From: Acidobacteriota bacterium
GTDB lineage: Bacteria > Acidobacteriota > Terriglobia > Terriglobales > Acidobacteriaceae
DNA length: 64,000 bases
NCBI GenBank assembly: GCA_021780315.1
Contig: JAJXYY010000025.1
Coordinates: 244,920 to 308,919, forward strand
Direction of reading: 5' to 3'
Below, one piece after another: positions 45,099 to 61,796 of this stretch. The translations under genes were made by a program, and so were the position numbers. Below the pieces are notes generated by a model. The model ran no database searches, had not been told where the DNA came from, and saw only the letters and a list, made by a program, of their open reading frames with translations. Each line of letters begins with the position of its first letter. Position 1 is the stretch's first letter.

Positions 45099-45350
45099 GT
45101 GCGCGGACTAAAAGAAACAACTCTTCTTAGAGATCAATTTGGAAATCGTATTCGTGTGCTCCGAGGTCGGTTGGCACTCACTCAAGAGCAGCTCGCGGAA
45201 CGAGCGGGCATTTCAGTTGATTTTCTGAGTTTGATCGAACGCGGAAAGAATTCCCCATCATTTGAGAATCTCGATGGTCTGGCAGCTGCGTTAGGCGTGA
45301 CCGTGGCTCAGCTGTTCGCATTCGAAGGGAACCTAGTTGAAACTGAATAA
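45099..45350 (+). CDS. HTH (XRE) controller protein of the restriction-modification system (C protein)
   Basis: From GTG 45099 the product is 83 residues, the usual size of C proteins; an ATG at 45054 would place the operator inside the gene. An XRE-type helix-turn-helix fills most of it: FGNRIRVLRGRLALTQEQLAERAGISVDFLSLIERGKNSPSFENLDGLA. C proteins activate the endonuclease gene and autoregulate, delaying cleavage until the new host DNA is methylated. It overlaps the endonuclease gene by 14 bases, so the two are co-transcribed. GGGAG lies eight bases upstream, within the operator. Confidence 0.82.
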   Translation: MRGLKETTLLRDQFGNRIRVLRGRLALTQEQLAERAGISVDFLSLIERGKNSPSFENLDGLAAALGVTVAQLFAFEGNLVETE

Positions 45351-46179
45351 CACATTCGTTGTCTTCGATGCCGGTGGTCTGGCACAGACCAAAGATTGGC
45401 AGGCCGCACACGCTACAATTGAAACTGCTGTCAACGGGATGTCTTGGCCGCCTGGGACTACGAATGGCTTAGTGATTCCACGGATTATCAGCATCAAAAA
45501 GGGCACCGAGTACACCGATACGACAGGCAAAACAAAGGTTTGGACGAAGCCGAAGGCGTATACCTTGAGAAACGGCGTCGTTCCCCTCCGCCAGATGTTC
45601 CGGAAGAATCTGGAGGATGCCGGGTGGAACTCCGAAGAGCCCCTAAGCCTAAAGCCTTATTTTGAAGGTATCCGCTCAGATAAGACTATTGCCCAAGTGT
45701 TCCGATATCCCACACCTATGGCGGATGCAGTACACGACCCGCTGCACGAGGGCGTCGGCGATTTTGATTTCTGGTTGCGTAGTGACACCGGATTTCGGAC
45801 AGTCATTGAATGGGAAACCGGCAATATTTCGTCGTCACATCGATCATTGAACAAAATTTGCCTCGCCCTCATGGGTGGATTGATTGACGCAGCTGTCGTC
45901 ATCGTCCCATCGAACAAGCTCAATGTCCACCTAACTGATCGCGTCGGAAACATCAGAGAGCTTCAGCCATATTTTTATTTTTGGAGTGCTTTCGGACGGT
46001 CACTCACGCGAGGTCTTTTGGCGATTGTCGAAGTAGAACAAGATGATCTCGTCAAGAGTACAGACGAACGCGATTTCATCCCGAGAGGCGAGGACGGGAA
46101 CGCTCCAAAAATTAAAGTGAAGCGTCAGCAAACAAAGAGCCCGAAGGCTCGCACACGTGCGAAGCAGACTGGGTCATGA
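45337..46179 (+). CDS. BamHI-like type II restriction endonuclease
   Basis: A 280-residue protein clearly related to BamHI. The catalytic segment EWETGNISSSHRSLNK (residues 158-173) parallels BamHI EFETGNISSAHRSMNK around Glu111/Glu113. The following LTDRVGNIRELQPYF parallels LTDRVTNFEELEPYF. Upstream, NGVVPLRQ (79-86) and EEPL (about Glu100) parallel BamHI NGVVPIKE and the Glu77 region. Asp142 or Asp144 is the likely Asp94 equivalent. The catalytic residues thus seem intact. It is longer than BamHI (213 residues), with an extra N-terminal stretch and a basic tail. The TTG start has GAAGGGA six bases ahead. The last 68 bases overlap the methyltransferase gene on the other strand. Recognition of GGATCC is plausible but not shown. 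Confidence 0.9.
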   Translation: MKLNNTFVVFDAGGLAQTKDWQAAHATIETAVNGMSWPPGTTNGLVIPRIISIKKGTEYTDTTGKTKVWTKPKAYTLRNGVVPLRQMFRKNLEDAGWNSEEPLSLKPYFEGIRSDKTIAQVFRYPTPMADAVHDPLHEGVGDFDFWLRSDTGFRTVIEWETGNISSSHRSLNKICLALMGGLIDAAVVIVPSNKLNVHLTDRVGNIRELQPYFYFWSAFGRSLTRGLLAIVEVEQDDLVKSTDERDFIPRGEDGNAPKIKVKRQQTKSPKARTRAKQTGS

Positions 46180-46990
46180 TGCGCTTTTTTGACGAGCGCC
46201 ATCCTGGGTCTGTTCCGTTCGCTATTTCTTCGAGGCGCAGTCTTGTTGGTTCGGGATCGTTTATTTCTCCGGTTATCCATCGTCGTCCCAATTTTTCAGC
46301 GACATAAGCTGTGGTGCCCGCGCCAGCGAAAGGATCGCAGACCAGGTCATTCGGCTTGGTTGTCAGTCGAATCACCCGTTCAAGAATTACAGGGGCCAAT
46401 TGATTCGCTGGCCTGTTCTTATACCTCTTGTGACGCACGGGCGGAATATCATCCCAGACGTCGCTGAGATTTAGCCCCTTGGGATTCAGAAATTTTTTGT
46501 GGCCACCATAGTCCTTCACATCGCGACCGCAGTGTCTGCAGACCTGTATCGGTATCCTCACGGCGTCTCGGTCAAAAACGCGCGGCTTGTCACCTTTGAT
46601 GAAGTACAGCATTCCGTAATGGCTGGTCGAGAGCCGATTCGTGATTGGTAGGCTGTGTGCTTTATCAACCGCGATCCAATGCTTGAAGGTCATGCCTGGA
46701 ATCGAACTCAGAAATGTTCCTTGCGGCATAAGCCATTTCGGAAGGTTGTAGGTGAAAAACGCCCCGCCCGCAGTAAGCACCCTTACGCCTTCGGCCAACC
46801 ATGCCTCGCACCACTTGAGGTAATCAGAGTCAGGTATGTTGTCAGATCCTTGAGACCCGTAATCCTTTTTGAGGTTGAACGGCGGATCTGCAAAGAATGT
46901 GTCAACTGTCCCTGATGGGATCGAATGCAGCAAAGCGAGGCAATCCGCCTGGTAGAGTTCGCCCAATCGAGTTGAGTAGTGTAGCTTCAT
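46112..46990 (-). CDS. Beta-class DNA methyltransferase of the BamHI-like system
   Basis: A 292-residue amino-methyltransferase of the beta order: catalytic motif IV FADPPF near the N-terminus and the SAM-binding motif I CDPFAGAGTTAYVAEKLGR near the C-terminus. Between them lies a target-recognition region with a CRHCG zinc-knuckle-like element. DPPF occurs in N6-adenine enzymes and some N4-cytosine enzymes, so the modified base is not settled; the BamHI partner makes N4-methylcytosine. ATG 46990 is preferred because the operator copy lies immediately upstream, though the frame extends to 47029. It converges on and overlaps the endonuclease gene. Confidence 0.9.
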   Translation of the reverse strand: MKLHYSTRLGELYQADCLALLHSIPSGTVDTFFADPPFNLKKDYGSQGSDNIPDSDYLKWCEAWLAEGVRVLTAGGAFFTYNLPKWLMPQGTFLSSIPGMTFKHWIAVDKAHSLPITNRLSTSHYGMLYFIKGDKPRVFDRDAVRIPIQVCRHCGRDVKDYGGHKKFLNPKGLNLSDVWDDIPPVRHKRYKNRPANQLAPVILERVIRLTTKPNDLVCDPFAGAGTTAYVAEKLGRRWITGEINDPEPTRLRLEEIANGTDPGWRSSKKRIMTQSASHVCEPSGSLFADASL

Positions 46991-46992
46991 AT

Positions 46993-47009
46993 CCGTAACC
47001 AGACTACGG
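46993..47009 (-). promoter_or_regulatory. Second operator copy at the methyltransferase start
   Basis: CCGTAACCAGACTACGG on the plus strand keeps the outer CCGTA/TACGG arms and the 17-base length of the controller-gene palindrome; only the centre differs. It ends two bases before the methyltransferase ATG, so a bound C protein would block transcription or translation of that gene. Confidence 0.6.
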
Positions 47010-47178
47010 GTTCGAAGATCGCAATGCAAGGTTGTATGTCGAAATGACAGTACTCCATTCCCAAAATAGAATTACACCATTTCTTCGCCCTACCAAAAAT
47101 CTAATTCACCCTTCCTGTGCAGATCAAGGGATCGCGTCCGAACGAACCTAACTTTTGTGGCGAGTTGGATGTTGGGTG

Positions 47179-47233
47179 AAGCCGTGCCCTTCGGCTTGGG
47201 GCTGCTGTCGGCGAGAAGCGGATTTCTCCGCTT
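47179..47233. repeat. Two adjacent small hairpins, possible REP-like element
   Basis: AAGCCG/CGGCTT (47179-47184 with 47192-47197) and AAGCGGA/TCCGCTT (47216-47222 with 47227-47233, loop TTTC) form two short palindromes, followed by CGCCGCGGGATGACAAA. The layout resembles bacterial extragenic palindromic repeats. Only one copy is present in the window, so this stays a guess. Confidence 0.35.
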
Positions 47234-47274
47234 CGCCGCGGGATGACAAACAAAAAAGCGTAAAGGCGAATTAA

Positions 47275-47304
47275 AAAGTGGCGTCCCAAGAAGGACGCCA
47301 CTTT
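47275..47304 (-). terminator. rpoC terminator
   Basis: Perfect 12-base arms (47275-47286 and 47293-47304, core GTGGCGTCC) with a six-base loop, followed on the minus strand by TTTTTAATT. It lies 37 bases after the rpoC stop. Strong Rho-independent terminator. Confidence 0.85.
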
Positions 47305-47340
47305 GGTTTTCACGCGAAGCGTCGAGAACGGTACGAGATA

Positions 47341-51531
<4,191 letters not shown>

Positions 51532-51728
51532 AGTTTGCGTCTCCGATGCGGCTGTCAGCTTTGGTTCGGGCTGAAGCGGCGGGTTGCTGCTGCTTTGCTT
51601 CTGCTGGGCGGTGGAGGGTAGGCCATCGCCTGCTTCCATTCATTCGCTCTTCCCTGTTGGCCGGCCCCCGTGAGTGTTGAGCATGTGCCTCACTCAGAGG
51701 GACCGAACCGGGGTCGAGCGGTATTCGA

Positions 51729-56216
<4,488 letters not shown>

Positions 56217-56829
56217 GCTCTCTCCTGAGACTTACCTTCGAGGCCTCTCGAGTGAACCAGCCTGCATCGAAAACAGCAGGTTGGAGCTCAAGAGGTGGAG
56301 GACTGGGGTACAGTCCTCCGGGTTTGATTCAACTTGCGCAAGTACTGAACTTCTCCGGGTCCTGCCGCCCTCGATAGCAACAGGCCCCGTGCGCAGAATG
56401 TCTGCCGTTACACTTGCCCGGCACAAAAAACTCAAAACTTTTTGCTACCTGCCAACGTTCGAAGCTGCTATAAAGAACGCGTACTCAGTGCCGATAAACA
56501 CGGCAAAGCGCTCGATAGGACAACGTGTCCCATGAGCGCAAAGATCGACTTGTGCACTGTTTCTATAATGTTCGTGTTGATGCCTGCCGCCATTTGAGGC
56601 TCGCCCTGCCCCAAAGTTTGCTGCCGCTCGCATATTGCCCGTTACACAACGTGTGTCCGCCGCTCGAAACACGTTATGGCCGGCTCCCTAACCTGCGACT
56701 GCAGGATGAACCGGGTACTACTTCTTCCTGACCACATTGCACTCGCCAAAGAACACGCCAAGGCGGAGCGAATTTTCTTCAATAGCAAGAATATCGCGTT
56801 CCGCCCCGGCGTGCAAGTTGACAGGGTAA
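56217..56829 (-). other. Long rplL-rpoB intergenic region
   Basis: These 613 bases separate rplL from rpoB on the same strand; small ORFs here have no features of real genes. In enterobacteria this interval holds a partial terminator and an RNase III site that set the ribosomal-protein to polymerase ratio. A hairpin at its start (listed separately) could play that part. The rest may be a long rpoB leader or hold an extra promoter; no clear promoter was picked by eye. Confidence 0.6.
56753..56812 (-). terminator. Hairpin after rplL, candidate attenuator
   Basis: CACGCC (56753-56758) pairs with GGCGTG (56807-56812), and GGCGGA (56761-56766) with TCCGCC (56799-56804), around an AT-rich loop. 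It lies 18 bases after the rplL stop and has no long T-run, so partial read-through into rpoB is expected. Confidence 0.55.
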
Positions 56830-57201
56830 CTACTTGATTTCGATGGTTGCAACGCCTTCGAACTTCTTGGCGATGGCAGCTGCGTCGTCCTTGGAGATGT
56901 TCTCCTTCAAGGGCTTCGGTGCGCCGTCAACCAGATCCTTGGCTTCCTTCAAGCCCAGAGCGGTTACTTCGCGTACAGCCTTGATGGTGTTGATCTTGTT
57001 CGCGCCGGCATCCTTCAGGATCACGGTGAACTCGGTCTTCTCTTCCACCGGTGCGGCTGCTGCTCCGCCGCCAGCGGCCGGGGCTGCTACTGCTGCTGCT
57101 GCCGAAACGCCAAGGCGCTCTTCGAGCTTCTTGACCAAAGCCGATGCTTCCAGAAGGCTAAGGCTTACGATCTGATCTTCCAACTGCTGAATGTCTGCCA
57201 T
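56830..57201 (-). CDS. rplL: 50S ribosomal protein L7/L12
   Basis: A 123-residue acidic stalk protein. The N-terminal dimerisation helices ([28 protein letters not shown]) are followed by an Ala/Gly hinge ([17 protein letters not shown]). The conserved C-terminal domain ([44 protein letters not shown]) recruits elongation factors. The length is normal. It follows rplJ by 151 bases and precedes the long gap to rpoB. Confidence 0.97.
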   Translation of the reverse strand: MADIQQLEDQIVSLSLLEASALVKKLEERLGVSAAAAVAAPAAGGGAAAAPVEEKTEFTVILKDAGANKINTIKAVREVTALGLKEAKDLVDGAPKPLKENISKDDAAAIAKKFEGVATIEIK

Positions 57202-57352
57202 GTTATTTCTCCAATTTGAAATCTGAACTTGATAGTGGTTGATTCGGTTACTGATTACGTCTCCGAAGCCTTACCGCACTTCGGCTGCCCATGCCTTCCC
57301 GGGTTTCCGCTGCGCCCAGACTGGCGCACCCGGCAAGACCAGGCGAAACTGT

Positions 57353-58003
57353 TTACGCCTCGGGCGTTGGCTCAACGGCAGCCGCTTCCGTGACTGGCGC
57401 TTCTTCTGCTGGTGCTTCCGCAACCGCTTCCGCAGCAGGCGCTTCCGCAACCACCTCAACCGCCGCAGCGGCCGAGCCAGCAAACTTGCCCTTCTCGACG
57501 CCCTGATTGATGACGACGGCGAGATCGCGGCCGGTGGCATTGATCACCGTGGCCAGACGCTGCGCAGGCGACTGAATCAGGAACAGCAGCTTCGAGAACA
57601 GCTCTTCCTTGCCCGGCATGTTGGCCAACTCAGTAATCTCCTGAACGGTGATCACCTTGCCATCCACAATGCCCAGCTTGAACGTGAACTCTGCGTTGTC
57701 CTTCACCCAGGTCGCGAGAGCCTTGGCCAGCGCGACAGGGTCGCCCGACGTATACGCAACCGACGAAACACCCTTGAGGCCCTTCAACGCAGCTTCAATC
57801 TTGGTGCCTTCACCGGCGCGGGCCGCCAGCTTGTTCTTGACGACGTGATAGCTTCCGCCTGCACCACGTACAGCCTTGCGCAGTTCAAAGTCCTTCGATG
57901 CGGTTAGGCCGGCAAATGTGCCGACAATGGCGGAGGTCGAGTGCTCCAGCTCAGATGCAAGCTGGCTGATCTTCTCCGTCTTTTTTGCTCTGGTCAATGG
58001 CAT
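57353..58003 (-). CDS. rplJ: 50S ribosomal protein L10 with Ala/Glu-rich extension
   Basis: A 216-residue protein. The first 175 residues match L10 (from MPLTRAKKTEKISQLASEL through KNKLAARAG), which anchors the L7/L12 stalk to 23S rRNA. The last 40 residues are an Ala/Glu/Pro/Val-rich low-complexity tail (EAPAAEAVAEAPAEEAP) not needed for the L10 fold. In many bacteria L10 represses its own mRNA by binding the rplJ leader; 79 bases are available between rplA and rplJ, but no specific structure was confirmed. Confidence 0.96.
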   Translation of the reverse strand: MPLTRAKKTEKISQLASELEHSTSAIVGTFAGLTASKDFELRKAVRGAGGSYHVVKNKLAARAGEGTKIEAALKGLKGVSSVAYTSGDPVALAKALATWVKDNAEFTFKLGIVDGKVITVQEITELANMPGKEELFSKLLFLIQSPAQRLATVINATGRDLAVVINQGVEKGKFAGSAAAAVEVVAEAPAAEAVAEAPAEEAPVTEAAAVEPTPEA

Positions 58004-58082
58004 AACTTAATCCTCTTCGCTTTCGCTACCCCGCTCCTCGCACTTTGCGTCCAGAGCAGGGCGTTACTGTTTCTCTTCGGAA

Positions 58083-58793
58083 CTAGGCCTTACCAGCTGC
58101 TTCAGCAGCGGCAAAGTCAAGCTGGATACCAGGGCCCATCGTCGAGCTGAGCGTCACGCCCTTGATGTACTTACCCTTGGACGCGGAAGGCTTCGCCTTA
58201 ACCACGCTGGCAATCACCGTCATGGCGTTGTCCACCAACTTGTCGGCTTCAAACGACAGCTTGCCCACCGGAACGTGTACCAGGGCCGTCTTGTCCGTCC
58301 GGAACTCGACCTTACCAGCCTTGATCTCCTTCACGGCCGAAGCAACATCGGTCGTAACGGTACCAGTCTTGGGGTTCGGCATCAGTCCGCGGGGCCCGAG
58401 AACCTTACCCAGACGACCGACCGACTTCATCATGTCCGGAGTCGCAATCAACGCGTCGAAGGCCGTCCAGCCTTCCTTCTGAATCTTCTCTACCAGCTCT
58501 TCGCCACCGAAGAACTCAGCACCAGCAGCTTCGGCATCTTTGATCTTGTCGCCCGATGCGATGACGGCAACGATCTTGGTCTTACCCAGGCCGTGAGGCA
58601 GAACAACCGTGCCGCGAACCATCTGGTCCGCATGCTTGGGATCAACGCCCAGACGCAGCGTAATCTCGACCGTCTCGTCGAACTTCGCGTACTTTGCTTT
58701 CTGGAGTAGCGGAACTGCATCCGCCAATACATAAGGACGGGGCTCTACGAGCGCGCGCGCCTTCGTCAGATTCTTGGAGATCTTCCTTGCCAT
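58083..58793 (-). CDS. rplA: 50S ribosomal protein L1
   Basis: A 236-residue protein of normal length, beginning [16 protein letters not shown]. It binds 23S rRNA and forms the mobile L1 stalk. Conserved blocks: [39 protein letters not shown] and [17 protein letters not shown] chose ATG 58793, preceded by GAGGGAAA; the frame extends to 58856. It normally follows rplK directly; here 2.4 kb with three other genes lies between them, so it must rely on its own promoter or on read-through. Confidence 0.97.
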   Translation of the reverse strand: MARKISKNLTKARALVEPRPYVLADAVPLLQKAKYAKFDETVEITLRLGVDPKHADQMVRGTVVLPHGLGKTKIVAVIASGDKIKDAEAAGAEFFGGEELVEKIQKEGWTAFDALIATPDMMKSVGRLGKVLGPRGLMPNPKTGTVTTDVASAVKEIKAGKVEFRTDKTALVHVPVGKLSFEADKLVDNAMTVIASVVKAKPSASKGKYIKGVTLSSTMGPGIQLDFAAAEAAGKA

Positions 58794-58904
58794 TTTCCCT
58801 CGTCTCCCACCCCTCTGGAGCAAACTGCCCCGGGCGTGGTTATCGACTGGTCTCAACGTGGAGTTGAGACGCTCTTACGAGTATGCCGGAAAGACTAGCC
58901 TGCG

Positions 58905-59598
58905 TCAAACCATTTTCTGAAGCTTAAAAAATCGTGAAATATCCGGGGTGTAATACGTGGTCAGAACTGACTTGTATTCGTCGGGACGTTCACGTTTCCA
59001 AGTCGCCGTATCGAGACAGTAATACCGCTCTAGCAGATCACTGTACAAATCCGGATTGACTCTCTGAAGAGTTTTTCATCGTATCGCCTTGAGACCTGAG
59101 TCTTCCACGTTGCTAGACCGCGAAGCCCTGCAGATGTCCCAATTCTTTTTTTCAGTCTGCTCTCAATTAGTTCAGTTTCGATCGCCAGATATTCCTGCTC
59201 TTCTTTGATTTTCAAAAGTCGCTCAAGTAACTTGAAGTCATCCGAAGTTGGCTCAAGCAAAATATCGGTGCATTGTTGTTTGCACAAATCCTGCACAACC
59301 TGTCTGGCATCTTCAAGGTCTTCAAGCATCTGACGAATATCCGCGATCATGTCACTCATCTCATCTGGCTCGATTTCAAAAAATTCCCAACCGCCACCTC
59401 GAACGATCCTACAAAATGCCAGCATCCGATGAAAAAAAGCTTCACAGGCCTCTCTTGGTCGGTCTCGACCTGGGCAAATAGCGTTAGTGCTTGTGAGTTG
59501 CCTGTTCGAAGACGGCGAATAACCCCTTCTATGTCGCCATTCGTTCGACCAATTTTGAAAATATTCGCTTGACCTTCTCTTAGGATGTAAACCGGCAC
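58905..59598 (-). pseudogene. GIY-YIG (T5orf172-type) nuclease with YqaJ-like tail, broken by two frameshifts
   Basis: Three consecutive frames together make one protein. Frame 1 (start GTG 59598, AAGGAG six bases ahead) gives PVYILREGQANIFKIGRTNGD and LRTGNSQALTLF, the GIY-YIG core. Frame 2 continues EAFFHRMLAFCRI and GGGWEFF, then a long helical stretch and GLATWKTQVSRRYDEKLFR. Frame 3 continues VNPDLYSDLLERYY to a stop at 58905. Each switch falls on a CTCTCT run (59450-59455 and 59060-59065). Removing one dinucleotide from each restores 230 codons. It may be a recent pseudogene or a sequencing artefact. It begins nine bases after the Uma2 stop. Confidence 0.75.
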
Positions 59599-59607
59599 GA
59601 TCTCTCC

Positions 59608-60204
59608 TTAATCCCAGATGCGCGACAGTACCAACTCGAAGCCAGCCATCACGCCATCGCCACTAACCGAGCTTGGACGGTGGTGAGACTCTGGCGGCTG
59701 ACCAGGGTGGTAGACGACGACAGTCTGTTCGAAAGGATCGACCAGCCACGCGAGTTGCGCACCATTTGTAATCCAAACCTGCATTTTTTCTTGGAGAGCG
59801 GACAGGCCATCACTGGGAGAGCGCAACTCAATCACGAAGTCCGGGCACAGAGGAGCATAACCGGATTGTTCCGCATCGGACAGCGTTTTCCATCGGGGTA
59901 ATGCTACCCAAGCGGCATCGGCAGCGCGCATCGAGCCATCGGGCAGTGCAAATCCGCCGTTCGAGTCGAATGTCAGTCCTCGACCATCGGCCTCGGCCCA
60001 CTCATCCAGCAGGCGGATCAGACGACTATTCATCCTACTGGTCTTGCTTCCTGCGGGGGTCATAACCAGAATCTCTCCGTTGGCTTCGCGCTCGACACGC
60101 AAAGCATCATTTGCCGCGCAAAAATGCATCAACTCGTCATCGCTCAGAGGGGTATCCGGGCGAAAGCGTAGTGGAAGCGGCATCTCGGAGATTGAGAAGC
60201 TCAT
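59608..60204 (-). CDS. Uma2 family (DUF820) putative restriction endonuclease
   Basis: A 198-residue protein of the Uma2/DUF820 family, PD-(D/E)xK nuclease fold. Visible marks are the basic/acidic N-terminal part (LRVEREANGEILVMTP), GFALPDGSMRAADAAWV, and the catalytic-like PDFVIELRSPSDGLSALQEKMQVWI followed by GAQLAWLVDPFEQTVVVY. GGAGGC precedes the ATG. Uma2 genes are numerous in cyanobacteria and some soil bacteria and move easily; function is undefined. It sits between the reductase gene and the broken GIY-YIG gene, inside the interrupted ribosomal-protein cluster. Confidence 0.88.
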   Translation of the reverse strand: MSFSISEMPLPLRFRPDTPLSDDELMHFCAANDALRVEREANGEILVMTPAGSKTSRMNSRLIRLLDEWAEADGRGLTFDSNGGFALPDGSMRAADAAWVALPRWKTLSDAEQSGYAPLCPDFVIELRSPSDGLSALQEKMQVWITNGAQLAWLVDPFEQTVVVYHPGQPPESHHRPSSVSGDGVMAGFELVLSRIWD

Positions 60205-60216
60205 GCCTCCATTGTA

Positions 60217-61089
60217 CTAACCCACCACTGCCTGCAACAGTGCGACCGCCATCTGATTGCAGGGCGTTGCGATGCCATGCTTCCGCCCCAGACGCACGAT
60301 CACCCCATTCCGCGCATCGATCTCCATCGGGCGACCAGCCATACGGTCCGCATAGATGGAATTCACCGCATCCGGAGGAGTGTCACGGTACGCCTGCAAG
60401 ACCGCCTCGGCAACCTGCTCGTCCAACTGTGCTCCCTCGGCCCGCCCCACCGCGGCGCACTCACGCACGATCTGTAGCAGGACCTCGCCCATCGCCTCCC
60501 CCTGCATCACACCGGCTGGCTGCAGAGCCAGCGCCGAGAGCACACCCGCCGCATTGTGGCATAGCTTGCGCCAGACCACCGTCTGGAAGTCAGGAGCGGC
60601 CGCCGCATCGGCTGGCGTCCCGGCAAACAGATCGACGAACGACCGGCCCAGATCGTCCGCCGGAACCTTCAAGTGCATCTGGCCACGCTGCAGCACCAAC
60701 TCCGGCGATCTGCGTTCGACCGGGCAGTCCACCATCACCGGCAAAATCGACTCCAAAGGGAGATACGGCGCGAACCGCTCGCGATGTTCCACGCCATTTT
60801 GCAGCACCGCTACCGGCGCTCCCGCAGCACACAGACGATCCAGCCACTTGGCCGCGCCAGCCACGTCGTACGCCTTGGTCGCTACCAGCACCCAGTCCAC
60901 TTGCGGTGCCACAGTTGGATCGGTCAGCACCATTGCCTTGATGGAGACCGCGCCATCCGGCGTCTCTACCGTAAGCCCCGCCATCGGCCGCCGCGTGCAG
61001 AGCATCACCTCATGACGTCCCGACTGCTGCAAAAGGGCTGCAATCACACTACCAATCGCGCCGACTCCAATAACTGCGATGCGTGCCAT
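60217..61089 (-). CDS. 2-dehydropantoate 2-reductase-like oxidoreductase (KPR/ApbA family)
   Basis: A 290-residue protein with an N-terminal Rossmann fold (MARIAVIGVGAIGSVIAALL, GxGxxG) for NADPH. The C-terminal helical domain has KLCHNAAGVLSAL (the catalytic Lys region) and SIYADRMAGRPMEIDARNGVIVRLGRKHGI, with the family's S/M-D-x3-G-R-x-E-I-D pattern. Ketopantoate reductase makes pantoate for coenzyme A, but many paralogues act on other keto acids. GGGGAGATC precedes the ATG. It lies after the rplK terminator-like hairpin and before Uma2. Confidence 0.85.
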   Translation of the reverse strand: MARIAVIGVGAIGSVIAALLQQSGRHEVMLCTRRPMAGLTVETPDGAVSIKAMVLTDPTVAPQVDWVLVATKAYDVAGAAKWLDRLCAAGAPVAVLQNGVEHRERFAPYLPLESILPVMVDCPVERRSPELVLQRGQMHLKVPADDLGRSFVDLFAGTPADAAAAPDFQTVVWRKLCHNAAGVLSALALQPAGVMQGEAMGEVLLQIVRECAAVGRAEGAQLDEQVAEAVLQAYRDTPPDAVNSIYADRMAGRPMEIDARNGVIVRLGRKHGIATPCNQMAVALLQAVVG

Positions 61090-61180
61090 TTGATCTCCCC
61101 ATGAAATGCTGAATCAACCTGTCCAAGGCCTGTACGCTCTCTGACGGCTGCCCGTCCGATCGCCACAGCGGCTTAAGCAC

Positions 61181-61212
61181 AAACGACGGAGCCAGTGCTG
61201 GCTCCGTCGTTT
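61181..61212 (-). terminator. Strong hairpin after rplK
   Basis: Perfect 14-base arms (61181-61194 and 61199-61212) enclose the four-base loop GTGC. It lies 31 bases after the rplK stop and is followed on the minus strand only by a mixed sequence (GTGCTTAAGC). It probably ends most rplK transcripts and so uncouples rplK from rplA-rplJ-rplL. Confidence 0.7.
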
Positions 61213-61242
61213 GATACAACGTGTAGATCGTTCACAGGCCAA

Positions 61243-61677
61243 TTAGGCGACGACTTCGATGCCCATCGAGCGTGCCGTACCGCGAATGCTCTTGGCCGCG
61301 GCTTCCACCGTGGAGGCATTCATGTCGGGCATCTTCTGGGTTGCGATCGCAATAATCTGCTTCTCGGTGACCTTACCCTTCTTCTCCTTGTTCGGAGTGC
61401 CAGAGCCTTTCTCGATGCCAGCAGCCTTCAAAAGAAGCACGGGAGCCGGAGGCGTCTTGGTGATAAAGCTGAAAGTGCGGTCTGCATACACCGAGATCAC
61501 CACCGGGATGGTGAGACCGGCCATCGCGGGATCCTTGGTGCGGTCGTTGAACTGCTTGCAGAACTCCATGATGTTGACCTGGGCCTGGCCGAGTGCGGGA
61601 CCAACCGGGGGTGCAGGGGTGGCCTTCGCGGCCATAATCTGAAGCTTGACGTATCCAGTAATCTTCTTCGGTGCCAT
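61243..61677 (-). CDS. rplK: 50S ribosomal protein L11
   Basis: A 144-residue protein of normal length, [47 protein letters not shown] to the end. It binds the GTPase-associated centre of 23S rRNA and, in many bacteria, is needed for RelA activation. AGAGGA precedes the ATG. It follows nusG after 119 bases. It is cut off from rplA by the hairpin and three extra genes. Confidence 0.97.
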   Translation of the reverse strand: MAPKKITGYVKLQIMAAKATPAPPVGPALGQAQVNIMEFCKQFNDRTKDPAMAGLTIPVVISVYADRTFSFITKTPPAPVLLLKAAGIEKGSGTPNKEKKGKVTEKQIIAIATQKMPDMNASTVEAAAKSIRGTARSMGIEVVA

Positions 61678-61796
61678 TGCGGTAAATCCTCTTTATGCTT
61701 CTAGCTGCCGGCGCTGAGCCAGTTGCTGAAATAGTAGTGCTTGAAACTGTCGCCGGCTGCCTGTCGGGCACAGCACGGATGCAACCAAACCTGATG

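Larger units (their letters stand above)
46991..47340. other. Intergenic region between the methyltransferase start and the rpoC end
   Basis: No gene is seen in these 350 bases. They contain the methyltransferase operator (46993-47009), its presumed promoter, a pair of small hairpins at 47179-47233 and the rpoC terminator at 47275-47304. This is the border between the defence island and the core transcription cluster. Confidence 0.6.
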
